NCBI GenBank assembly: GCA_005884465.1
Contig: VAZH01000264.1
Location: 1-6,283, forward strand
Direction: 5' to 3'
Origin: Alphaproteobacteria bacterium
Lineage (GTDB): Bacteria > Pseudomonadota > Alphaproteobacteria > Rhizobiales > Xanthobacteraceae
DNA: 6,283 nt
Shown here: positions 1-5,754 of the stretch, piece by piece
How the letters are laid out: each line of letters starts with the position of its first letter
Numbering within the stretch: position 1 is the stretch's first letter
Position numbers and translations under genes: made by a program
The notes under the pieces: generated by a model
The model's input: the letters and a program-made list of their open reading frames with translations, nothing else
Database searches by the model: none
Told to the model about the DNA's origin: nothing

Positions 1-1316
1 CGTGGTCACGAGAGGCCATCGGGTTCCCGCCGTCAATCTTTGGGTAAAGGGTGAAGCAGTGGCGCGCCTGCCGTTCGAACGCGTCGGCTCCGGTCTGACG
101 CCCTACCCTTTCCTGCACATCTTCCCGCAAGACCAGCACGAGCGGCTACTGATCGAACGGCTGGGAGCGTTCGGCGTCGAAGTCGAGCGGCGAACCGAAC
201 TGGTCAACTTCGCCAATAGGGAAAACGGCATCGCGGCTCGCTTGCGCGGGCCCGGCGGTCAGCAGGTTGACTGCGAGGCGAAGTACATTGCGGGTTGCGA
301 CGGGGCACGCTCGACGGTGCGCGAGGCGATCGGCACCGGCTTTCCCGGCGGCACCTATCGGCAGGTTTTCTATGTCGCCGATGTCGAAGCCGCCGGCCCC
401 GCGGCAAATGGCGAACTGCACGTCGATCTCGACGAGGCCGATTTCCTGGGCGTCTTCCCGTTGGCCGGAGAAGGAAAAGCGCGCCTGATCGGAACGGTGC
501 GCGACGAGCGAGCCGACCGCGCCGATACGCTGACGTTCAAGGACGTCAGCGATCGGGCGATCAATCACCTCAAGGTCCAGGTCAACAAGGTCAACTGGTT
601 TTCGACCTATCACGTGCATCATCGGGTCACGCAGCATTTCCGAAAGGGGCGCGCGTTCCTGCTTGGCGACGCGGCGCATATTCACAGCCCGGCCGGCGGA
701 CAAGGCATGAATACCGGAATCGGCGACGCCATCAATCTCGCCTGGAAACTTGCTGCGGTGGTCGCCGGCCGGGCGCCCGACCAGTTGCTGGACTCCTATG
801 AGGCCGAGAGGATCGGCTTCGCGCGGCGACTCGTCGCGACAACCGATCGCGTATTCAGCTTCGCGACCTCCGAAGGGCGGCTCGCCGATTTCCTGCGCAC
901 GCGTGTTGCGCCGCTGCTGATCCCAAGGGTGATCGCCTTCGAGCCGGTACGTGAATTACCGCAATGGCCCCTTAAGCCGCGGCACAGCCGGGCATGTGCA
1001 TGGTGGCGACCGTCTGCCTTGGGCGCGGGTCGATGGCGCCGACAATTTCGCGACGCTGGCAACGCTGGATTGGCAGGTTCATGTCTATGGCGCGGCCAAG
1101 GCCGAGCTCGCAGCGTGGTGCGCGGCCCAAAACGTGCCGCTTCACGTCTTCGACTGGCGACCCGCGCATGAGATGGCCGGCCTAGGGCGCGATGCGCTTT
1201 ATTTGCTCAGACCGGACACCTACGTGGCGCTTGCCGACGGCGCAGGTGCGGCCGACGTACTCGAGCGATACTTCGGAGACCAGGGCATTAGGCTTCCGCG
1301 GCGAAACGCGGCGTGA
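1..1316 (+). pseudogene. FAD-dependent aromatic-ring monooxygenase, 5'-truncated by the window and frameshifted
   Basis: This encodes a class A flavoprotein hydroxylase (PheA/TfdB/MhpA type), which uses NAD(P)H and O2 to hydroxylate aromatic or polyketide-like substrates in the cytoplasm. The N-terminal GxGxxG dinucleotide fold lies outside the window. The visible reading frame begins at base 2. It carries the DG motif (GCDGARSTVRE, residues 98-108 of the visible part) and the FAD-ribityl GD motif (GDAAHIHSPAGGQGMN, 222-237) followed by TGIGDAINLAWKL. Homology in this frame ends at about residue 318 (bases 953-955). It resumes one frame over at base 951 (NYRNGPLS, then HGGDRLPW) and continues through a thioredoxin-like C-terminal ring-hydroxylase domain (LLRPDTYVAL) to the TGA at 1314-1316. 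The original frame runs on as unrelated Arg-rich sequence to 1171. The break could be a real inactivating deletion or an assembly error. The family call is strong; the exact substrate is unknown. It converges on the arginase gene 15 nt away. Confidence 0.85.
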
Positions 1317-1318
1317 TC

Positions 1319-1336
1319 GTTGAATCGCGCTTCAAC
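1319..1336. terminator. weak hairpin between convergent genes
   Basis: GTTGAA (1319-1324) and TTCAAC (1331-1336) form a 6-bp stem around a 6-nt loop. It sits exactly between the monooxygenase stop and the arginase stop and overlaps the last bases of the arginase gene. The stem is short and AT-rich and no clear T tract follows on either strand, so its role as a bidirectional terminator is only suggested by position. Confidence 0.22.
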
Positions 1337-2306
1337 CGTCGGGCTCAATCGCATTGGTCGGCGTTGGCCTGTCCGTTATCTGCTGGCCAAACAGGCTGCC
1401 GATCAATTCGACAGCCGTGCGCGCGGTACGGCCCCGCTCGTCGAGGAAGGGGTTGAGTTCGACGACATCGACCGATCGAACCAGCCCGGAATCGTGCAGC
1501 ATCTCCATCACCAAATGCGCTTCTCGATAGGTCGCGCCGCCGGGCACCGTGGTGCCGACGCCGGGCGCCACGCTGGGATCGAGAAAATCAATGTCGAAAC
1601 TGACGTGCAGCACGCCGTTGCGGGCTTTCACCTTGTCGATGACGCGGCGGATCAGCACGCCAACGCCGAACTCATCGATCTGGCGCATATCGGCAACGCT
1701 GATGCGGCGGCTGCGCAGCAGATCTTTCTCCAGTTTGTCGATCGAACGCACGCCGAATAGTTCCAGCTGATCAGGCTCGATCGCTGAGCGCGGCTCGCCC
1801 CCCAAAAGGCAGTCCAGCCCAGGCTCGCCGCACAGGAACGCCGCCGACATCCCGTGCATGTTGCCGGACAGCGTCGTTGCGGGGGTGTTGTAGTCGGCGT
1901 GCGCATCCAGCCACACCACGAAAAGCTCACGGCCGGCTGCGTGCCAATGGCGGGCGATCCCGTTCACTGACCCCATCGATAGGGTGTGATCTCCGCCGAG
2001 AAAGATCGGAATTGCCGATTGCGCCAGTTCATAGGCGCGTGCGCTCAATGCCCGGGTCCAGCGCTGGATTTCTCTATAGTGCTTCGCATTGTCCGGCGGC
2101 GCGTCGGCCAAGTCGGCCACATCGCCAATCGAGAGATCGCCGTGGTCTCTGACTTCAAAACCAAGCCCATCGAGCAAGGTCAAAAGACCGGCCGTTCTCA
2201 AAGCCGCCGGCCCCATCAGGGTTCCGCGCTGTGACGCCCCGATATCGATCGGGGCGCCCAGCACCGCAATTTTTTTCGCCAGGTTGGAGTTTGAAGCATC
2301 GATCAC
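1332..2306 (-). CDS. rocF: arginase
   Basis: Arginase hydrolyses L-arginine to L-ornithine and urea in the cytoplasm, the first step of arginine catabolism for nitrogen. At 324 aa it has the usual family length. The binuclear manganese site is complete: GGDHTLS with His107, DAHADYNT with Asp134, His136 and Asp138, and SFDIDFLDP with Asp238 and Asp240. The substrate-side motif SGNMHGM (His151) and a late VVELNP motif (Glu283) are also present. These distinguish it from a degraded paralogue, and the N-terminal GAPIDIGASQRG and SGNxHG patterns favour arginase over agmatinase or formiminoglutamase. The start is GTG at 2306. No ATG occurs in frame before residue 31, inside the conserved first strand region, and an AGAGGG ribosome-binding site lies about 8 nt upstream. 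No ornithine-processing gene (such as ornithine cyclodeaminase) is adjacent in this window, so it appears to be transcribed alone. The symbol rocF is by family; some genomes use argI or arcA. Confidence 0.96.
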   Translation of the reverse strand: MIDASNSNLAKKIAVLGAPIDIGASQRGTLMGPAALRTAGLLTLLDGLGFEVRDHGDLSIGDVADLADAPPDNAKHYREIQRWTRALSARAYELAQSAIPIFLGGDHTLSMGSVNGIARHWHAAGRELFVVWLDAHADYNTPATTLSGNMHGMSAAFLCGEPGLDCLLGGEPRSAIEPDQLELFGVRSIDKLEKDLLRSRRISVADMRQIDEFGVGVLIRRVIDKVKARNGVLHVSFDIDFLDPSVAPGVGTTVPGGATYREAHLVMEMLHDSGLVRSVDVVELNPFLDERGRTARTAVELIGSLFGQQITDRPTPTNAIEPDG

Positions 2307-2624
2307 GGCAAGCCCTCTGACCCGCTTATATTATGCGCGCGAATCTCTCGCAAAGGACAGAAAGCAGCCTTTCGGCTCGCCGCTAATAATCATTCCAGGC
2401 TTTCCACGCGATTTTGCGCGTCAATGCACAACCCGGGGGAACAAAATTCTTAGCCCCGCATTTTTGTTACGAGGCCGCCACCCGCCGTTCATCACGGCGC
2501 CTACCGCGGATAGCCAAAGGTCCCTTGACCCGCTGTTCAGAACGAGCGCTCGCGCGGATAGCCAAAGGTGGCGGCCTCATCGACGGGCAACGAGCCAGCG
2601 TCATAGCCTCGAGGGTATGGAATC
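2307..2624. other. intergenic region with repeats and AT-rich start
   Basis: These 318 nt separate the divergent arginase gene and the small membrane-protein gene, and must hold promoters for both. The first 160 nt are relatively AT-rich. Reading toward arginase there is a CATAATAT segment (2327-2334 region) that could serve as a -10 box, but I see no matching -35 at the right distance. The second half contains the inverted and direct repeats listed separately. I see no convincing reading frame here on either strand. Confidence 0.5.
2471..2578. repeat. 12-bp inverted repeat enclosing a 17-bp direct repeat
   Basis: GAGGCCGCCACC (2471-2482) is repeated as its perfect reverse complement GGTGGCGGCCTC (2567-2578). 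Between and overlapping the arms, CGCGGATAGCCAAAGGT occurs twice, at 2505-2521 and 2553-2569, a perfect 17-bp direct repeat with a 48-bp period. A 10-bp palindrome CGAGCGCTCG lies at 2543-2552. The whole 108-bp unit ends 46 nt before the GTG of the downstream gene. I see no target-site duplication and no reading frame. It could be a small dispersed palindromic repeat, a remnant mobile element, or a regulatory region with two protein-binding sites; the sequence alone does not decide. Confidence 0.6.
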
Positions 2625-2885
2625 GTGGAAATCGAAACACCCGAACCGACAACCCAACCCGGCATGGCGGAACGCGCCATCGATACCGCAACCGATCTGT
2701 CGCGCACAATCACGGAAGTCTCCGCCGCGCTGGGCGCCGCGGTGGACCGACTGAGCCAGGCCATTGCCACGGCGCGCCAGCCAGGAAAGCCGCTTTCGAC
2801 CATCAGCGCCATTACCCGGGAAGCTCCGCTCGCGAGCTTGTTTGTCGCATTCCTGTTCGGCGTCGCGATAGCGCGACGGCGCTAG
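2625..2885 (+). CDS. small tail-anchored protein, YqjD/ElaB-like
   Basis: This encodes an 86-aa protein with a hydrophilic amphipathic helical body (about residues 14-52, rich in Ala, Thr, Arg and Asp) and a single hydrophobic segment near the C-terminus (about 67-83, PLASLFVAFLFGVAIARRR) ending in three arginines. That architecture matches the ElaB/YqjD/DUF883 family of inner-membrane, C-tail-anchored proteins, some of which bind ribosomes in stationary phase in E. coli. The resemblance is architectural and sequence identity to that family is not established here. The GTG at 2625 is chosen because GAGGG (2611-2615) sits 9 nt upstream; the next in-frame ATG (residue 14) has no ribosome-binding site. 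It stands alone, converging on the opgC-like gene with 29 nt between stop codons and no clear terminator hairpin in that gap. Confidence 0.75.
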   Translation: MEIETPEPTTQPGMAERAIDTATDLSRTITEVSAALGAAVDRLSQAIATARQPGKPLSTISAITREAPLASLFVAFLFGVAIARRR

Positions 2886-2914
2886 ATAAAACTTCAGATC
2901 TCTTTTCGGCGTCC

Positions 2915-4066
2915 TCAAAACAGCTTTGGCCCGCGCCGGTCCAGTTTGGCTGTCTCGGTCATCACCGTCGCCGCGACGACCATCAGCGCGACCCCGGCCA
3001 CGCTGACAACGACCTGCGTCGTGAAGCTGCCCGAAAATCTGACCAGGACGACGTGACAGATGAAAGACAGCAAAACCCCGAAGCAATAGATTGGCAGCGA
3101 GTTCTCGCCGCAGCGTATCATCGCCATCATCCAGGGCTTCATCAGGCCGTGCCAGTCTGGCGGCGTCAGACGCGAGACAAGGATGGCGAGCGAAAGGAAG
3201 TGCAGCAGGCGCAACGGGTCAAGGTTGCTTTTGTCGACTGGATAAATCAGCTTTGACAACGCAGCCGGCATGAATCCTTCCAGACCCTTGAATTGCCAGC
3301 TCAATGTAACGGCGAGGCTGAATGCGAGATAGAGTATCGCCAGCATTAGCGCGGCGCGCGATTGCAAGATTGCCCGCAACTGGCCGCTTCCCTTGTACGC
3401 ATACCATGCGCCAAGCACGAACAGGACCTGCCACGCCAGCGGATTGAAGTACCATTCCCCGCCCGGCCACGCCGGCAAATTCCAGCCAAACGCCTGCACC
3501 AGCACATAAAGCAGAAGCGATGCGGTCAGCGCGGCGACGGCGCTGCGGGTCAGGAGCCACAGCAAGCCGGGGAAGGCCAGGTGCAGCAGCACGAAGGTCG
3601 GCAACACATCGGTGTTGACGGGCGTATATTGCATGGCCATGGCGCGTAGGATGGCGGCACCCGGATTTCGGAAAAAAACCGCCGTGTTGGTTTCGTCGAC
3701 AAACTCGTTGCCGCGGCCGACAACCCAAATCAGGGCAAGGTAGGCGATCAGCAGCAGCAGGAAAGCGACGTAGATTTCCCAGCCCCGCCGGAACGCACGC
3801 GTTACCGTCGTGGGCCAGCCTTGCGTTCGCAACGCACCGCCATAGGCAAGCATGCAGGTATAGCCGGACACGAACACAAACACTTCGGTGGTGTCACTGA
3901 AGCCATAGTTGCGAATCGTAAGCCAGGCGAGAGCGTTATTCGGGATGTGATCGAGGAAGATGAACCACAGCGCCAGCCCACGGCAGGCATCCAGTCGCAG
4001 GTCGCGGCGATCTCCCTGCATTCGAAAGGCAGCGACTTTGGCAGCCCCAGGCAAATGCTCGGTCAC
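2915..4066 (-). CDS. opgC: OpgC domain membrane protein (acyltransferase-like)
   Basis: This is a polytopic inner-membrane protein of the OpgC family, whose characterised members succinylate osmoregulated periplasmic glucans. It is 383 aa long with about ten hydrophobic segments, near residues 30-47, 60-77, 97-117, 152-172, 174-192, 208-224, 237-256, 284-300, 323-342 and 349-369. Recognisable family blocks are RDLRLDACRGLALWFIFLDH (21-40) with the conserved Asp26 and His40, FVSGYT (65-70), FNPLAWQVLFVLGAW (207-221), NLDPLRLLHFL (281-291) and GENSLPIYCFGVLLSF (320-335). The start is GTG at 4066, with AAGGGG about 10 nt upstream. A second possible start, Met16, lies just before the conserved block and cannot be excluded. 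No glucan backbone gene (opgG/opgH or a cyclic glucan synthase) is in the window. Alphaproteobacteria often carry several OpgC paralogues, so the acyl donor and acceptor are uncertain. Confidence 0.9.
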   Translation of the reverse strand: MTEHLPGAAKVAAFRMQGDRRDLRLDACRGLALWFIFLDHIPNNALAWLTIRNYGFSDTTEVFVFVSGYTCMLAYGGALRTQGWPTTVTRAFRRGWEIYVAFLLLLIAYLALIWVVGRGNEFVDETNTAVFFRNPGAAILRAMAMQYTPVNTDVLPTFVLLHLAFPGLLWLLTRSAVAALTASLLLYVLVQAFGWNLPAWPGGEWYFNPLAWQVLFVLGAWYAYKGSGQLRAILQSRAALMLAILYLAFSLAVTLSWQFKGLEGFMPAALSKLIYPVDKSNLDPLRLLHFLSLAILVSRLTPPDWHGLMKPWMMAMIRCGENSLPIYCFGVLLSFICHVVLVRFSGSFTTQVVVSVAGVALMVVAATVMTETAKLDRRGPKLF

Positions 4067-4246
4067 GCCTGGTCAACCCCTTCAACCATTTTCGACCTAC
4101 CCCGGGAGCCTTGTGCCAGTGACGGTATCTTATCGCCAGAGCGATCTTTTTCTCTTGAGGCCAGTCCGCCGGAACCAATCCATCTTGCCGCGATTGAACT
4201 TCGTACCATCCCGTCGCCAAGCGCTCCCCGCGCGAAGGAAACGAGC
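4067..4246. promoter_or_regulatory. divergent intergenic region, opgC / small gene
   Basis: These 180 nt must drive opgC leftward and the 70-aa gene rightward. On the + strand GGAAC (4171-4175) is followed after 16 nt by GATT (4192-4195), a partial match to the EcfG-type pattern GGAAC-N16/17-CGTT. The GGAAC is exact but only the TT of the second box matches. A 5-bp hairpin ATCGC-CAGA-GCGAT lies at about 4132-4145. No sigma-70-like promoter stands out toward opgC. Confidence 0.25.
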
Positions 4247-4459
4247 ATGAATATCGCCGGATTCGTCGGCATGACCGACGAAGAACTGATCGTCCACGCC
4301 ATGCGAAACGCGCAATCGTTGCTCGCGGAACACATCGACCGAGGACCATTCGATGCCGAGGAGGCGCTCACTCAGCTTTCGGAAATTCTCGATCGTCCGG
4401 ACGTCGTCGCTGCGACCGATCGTTTGTGCCGCGAATATGGATTGCGACCGTTAAAATGA
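4247..4459 (+). CDS. small hypothetical protein (70 aa)
   Basis: This is an acidic, fully soluble 70-aa protein without signal peptide or membrane segment, predicted to be largely alpha-helical (MTDEELIVHAMRNAQSLLAE, residues 9-28; AEEALTQLSEILDR, 38-51; VVAATDRLCREYG, 53-65). I do not recognise a named domain, and its function is unknown. The frame stays open far upstream (to 3821, antisense to opgC), but ATG 4247 is the likely start. AAGGA (4235-4239) is 7 nt before it, the protein-like character begins there, and everything upstream is the shadow of opgC. Its TGA overlaps the ATG of the next small ORF (ATGA at 4456-4459), suggesting translational coupling. Confidence 0.75.
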   Translation: MNIAGFVGMTDEELIVHAMRNAQSLLAEHIDRGPFDAEEALTQLSEILDRPDVVAATDRLCREYGLRPLK

Positions 4460-4590
4460 GGCGGGACGCAAGCTCGCACCAGGCCACCTCCACCGGGCCG
4501 GTGCTGCCTTCCGGCGCCAGAGACGCTGGTTGCGGTTGCAAGAACTGCGAACCGGCCGATCTGCTCAAATCGGACAAAGGGTCTGGCTGA
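4456..4590 (+). CDS. 44-aa ORF with a C-x-C-x2-C motif, coupled to the upstream gene
   Basis: This short ORF starts at an ATG whose last two bases form the stop codon of the preceding gene (ATGA) and ends at TGA 4588-4590. The product is hydrophilic, with no signal peptide or membrane segment. Its notable part is DAGCGCKNCEPADLLKSDKG (residues 23-42), with Cys26, Cys28 and Cys31 arranged C-x-C-x2-C, a pattern seen in metal-binding or redox peptides. No Shine-Dalgarno sequence precedes it, which fits expression by re-initiation after the 70-aa gene. Its length is within what can occur by chance in GC-rich DNA, so the support is the junction plus the clustered cysteines. No family is recognised. 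It could also be spurious. Confidence 0.45.
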   Translation: MRRDASSHQATSTGPVLPSGARDAGCGCKNCEPADLLKSDKGSG

Positions 4591-4780
4591 GCAACGACAA
4601 GCCACGGCCGTCGAAGTAATCTCGCCATCTGCTCTCCGGCTCCTTTCTGAAAGCCGCTCTGCCTGAGATCGGAAGCGCTGCTGCGTCGGTGCAGGCGGCA
4701 AGTAACATTTTTGGGAACAGTCGGGTTCTCAAAGCATTCTCGTGGTGCCGCAAATACGCGGCCTACCAAAGGAGGACCCG
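4591..4780. other. intergenic leader region of the His/Gly-rich gene
   Basis: These 190 nt hold no convincing reading frame. An imperfect CGGCT...AGCCG hairpin occurs around 4637-4655 without a T tract, so no clear terminator ends the upstream pair. The promoter-like motif at 4714-4738 and the strong ribosome-binding site at 4768-4776 belong to the next gene. Confidence 0.4.
4714..4738 (+). promoter_or_regulatory. candidate EcfG-type (general stress) promoter
   Basis: GGAAC (4714-4718) is separated by 16 nt from CATT (4735-4738). The consensus for the alphaproteobacterial general-stress sigma factor EcfG is GGAAC-N16/17-CGTT, so this matches 8 of 9 consensus bases with correct spacing. Transcription would begin near 4745, leaving a leader of about 35 nt before the His/Gly-rich gene. 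GGAAC is frequent enough by chance that this remains a prediction. Confidence 0.38.
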
Positions 4781-5035
4781 ATGCGACGCCTGCTCTTGAT
4801 CAGTCTGGCAGCGTGCGTGCTTGTTACGACATCGATTTTATCGGCAATGGCGATGCCAGTCGCAAAACCAAATATGCTTGCCGACAGTGACGGTATCGTC
4901 CTCGTAAAGGGCGGCCATGGTCATGGTCACGGGCATCATGCGCGGCGCGGCGGTCGCGGCCATCACTACGGTTGGCACAGAGGCCGCGGACATCATTACG
5001 GATGGTACCGGGGCCGACATCGCGGGCATTCATAA
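4781..5035 (+). CDS. secreted His/Gly/Arg-rich small protein
   Basis: This encodes an 84-aa precursor. Residues 1-24 are a classic Sec signal peptide: MRR, a hydrophobic stretch, and the probable cleavage site SAMA^MP. The mature part is about 60 aa. After a short acidic segment it becomes GGHGHGHGHH (44-53) and then a tandem repeat RGHHYGWxRGR (59-69 and 69-79). Twelve histidines lie between residues 46 and 83, which suggests binding of divalent metals such as Ni, Zn or Cu in the periplasm; this is inferred from composition, with no known family function. ATG 4781 is chosen because AAAGGAGGA (4768-4776) is an excellent ribosome-binding site 5 nt upstream and the signal peptide begins there, although the frame is open to 4742. 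A candidate EcfG-type promoter lies upstream and a hairpin follows the stop. Confidence 0.82.
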   Translation: MRRLLLISLAACVLVTTSILSAMAMPVAKPNMLADSDGIVLVKGGHGHGHGHHARRGGRGHHYGWHRGRGHHYGWYRGRHRGHS

Positions 5036-5050
5036 CAGACATCACATGCA

Positions 5051-5082
5051 TTAAGGCCGCCTCGAAGACGGGGCGGCCTTAA
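5051..5082. terminator. bidirectional hairpin between convergent genes
   Basis: TTAAGGCCGCC (5051-5061) pairs perfectly with GGCGGCCTTAA (5072-5082), an 11-bp GC-rich stem with a 10-nt loop. It follows the His/Gly-rich gene by 15 nt and lies inside the 3' end of the - strand gene, whose TAA stop is the outer three bases of one arm. The symmetric AA/TT ends suit termination in both directions, though the T tracts are short. Confidence 0.65.
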
Positions 5083-5341
5083 TCTTCATCGCATGCTCTT
5101 CAGCGAGTGAGACGTGCGTTGCAGCGAGTTCGGTCGCTGCCGCACGTGCCGCTGCGGTCAGGTCACCAAGTGTTATGTCACCGCGTTCGGCGCATTTGAG
5201 GATCTTCTTGGCGATTTGCCGACGAACCCGGTGTTCTTCAGCCCCAATTGAAAGACCCTTGCACGCCCGCTCAAGGGCCACTTCCATATTGGCCAGCGTC
5301 CGGGAATCAAAGCTTTCCGCAATCATGACTGTTTTCTTCAT
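5051..5341 (-). CDS. small conserved-looking hypothetical protein (96 aa)
   Basis: This encodes a soluble, largely helical protein without signal peptide or membrane segment. The body LANMEVALERAC (17-28), HRVRRQIAKKILKCAERGD (37-55) and LTAAARAAATEL (61-72) resembles small rhizobial hypothetical proteins I have seen, but no function is known to me. ATG 5341 gives the full length; Met6 is an alternative. No strong ribosome-binding site precedes it. It is the second gene of a probable two-gene - strand operon, 24 nt behind the 64-aa gene. Its last 10 codons (from about 5082 down to the stop at 5051) are encoded by the terminator hairpin, so the tail AAPSSRRP is probably not functionally constrained. 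Confidence 0.72.
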   Translation of the reverse strand: MKKTVMIAESFDSRTLANMEVALERACKGLSIGAEEHRVRRQIAKKILKCAERGDITLGDLTAAARAAATELAATHVSLAEEHAMKIKAAPSSRRP

Positions 5342-5365
5342 CGAGTTGCAGCAAAGCCTCCAGGC

Positions 5366-5560
5366 TCAGGGTTTGGCAGGTCTTCCGCGCTTCGCAAAAA
5401 ATAGGCCCTGCAAATCCGCGGCATTCCGCAGAATACCCGCTTGCTTCATTGCCTCATTTCGCTCGGGGCCGGGCGGCATCGTGCGCGCCTCTTCCAGGGC
5501 CGCTAGCGCTTCGGCTTCCAGATCGAGTTTGGGCCGCAGGCCTTTGTTTTGTCGGGGCAT
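5366..5560 (-). CDS. small hypothetical protein (64 aa)
   Basis: This encodes a basic-to-neutral, soluble 64-aa protein. It has a helical segment LDLEAEALAALEEARTM (12-28), the stretch PPGPERNEAMKQAGILRNAA (29-48), and a C-terminal KRGRPAKP that resembles an AT-hook-like RGRP motif. A single RGRP in a tiny protein is weak evidence for DNA binding. I do not recognise a named family. ATG 5560 is the only reasonable start. The ribosome-binding site is weak (GGGTCC directly upstream). It is the first gene of the probable operon with the 96-aa gene downstream. Confidence 0.65.
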   Translation of the reverse strand: MPRQNKGLRPKLDLEAEALAALEEARTMPPGPERNEAMKQAGILRNAADLQGLFFAKRGRPAKP

Positions 5561-5754
5561 GGACCCGAAAATACGTCAGCTAGTTCCAGTTTGTCTGTCC
5601 GGTGCTCGACTCTGGAACCCGAGCGGGAGCGAGATGGCGATCGCAACTGGAACACTATCGGCGCCATCGAGGCAGCGTCCCCTGAACCGCCGACGGCGGG
5701 AAACCTTGGCTTTCCGCAGGCGTTATTGGCGGGGCGCAAAGGAAGGAAAGTCCA
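5561..5754. promoter_or_regulatory. divergent intergenic region with inverted GGAAC sites
   Basis: These 194 nt lie between the divergent 64-aa (-) and 126-aa (+) genes. GTTCCAGTT (5583-5591) and AACTGGAAC (5645-5653) form a 9-bp perfect inverted repeat with 53 nt between arms. A third half-site, CTGGAAC, lies at 5612-5618. They may be operator half-sites. None of the three GGAAC cores has CGTT at a promoter-like distance, so I do not read them as EcfG promoters. Confidence 0.3.
5699..5724 (+). promoter_or_regulatory. candidate EcfG-type promoter, imperfect -35
   Basis: GGAAA (5699-5703) is followed after 17 nt by CGTT (5721-5724). Against GGAAC-N16/17-CGTT only one base differs. The predicted start near 5730 leaves about 25 nt of leader containing the GGAAGGA ribosome-binding site (5741-5747) of the secreted protein gene at 5755. 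Confidence 0.33.

Noticed and set aside
1320..1760. 146-aa + strand ORF antisense to arginase
   Set aside because: It is a shadow of the arginase gene, whose metal-binding motifs are complete on the - strand.
2414..3256. 280-aa + strand ORF across the intergenic repeats and into opgC
   Set aside because: It is Arg/Gln/His-rich and antisense to opgC, with no domain; it spans the well-supported 86-aa gene in another frame.
4491..4530. Reverse strand GCCGGAAGGCAGCA resembles the GGAAGGAAGCA core of SRP 4.5S RNA
   Set aside because: Key bases of the conserved loop differ and no long flanking helix is present; the region overlaps the 44-aa ORF.
4368..4769. 133-aa - strand ORF, and a shorter version starting near 4629 with AGGAG upstream
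   Set aside because: It has no protein-like composition, runs antisense through the 3' end of the 70-aa gene and the 44-aa ORF, and the ribosome-binding site spacing is long.
5583..5653. GGAAC sites read as EcfG -35 elements for the 64-aa or 126-aa gene
   Set aside because: No CGTT-like -10 lies 16-17 nt downstream of any of the three sites.
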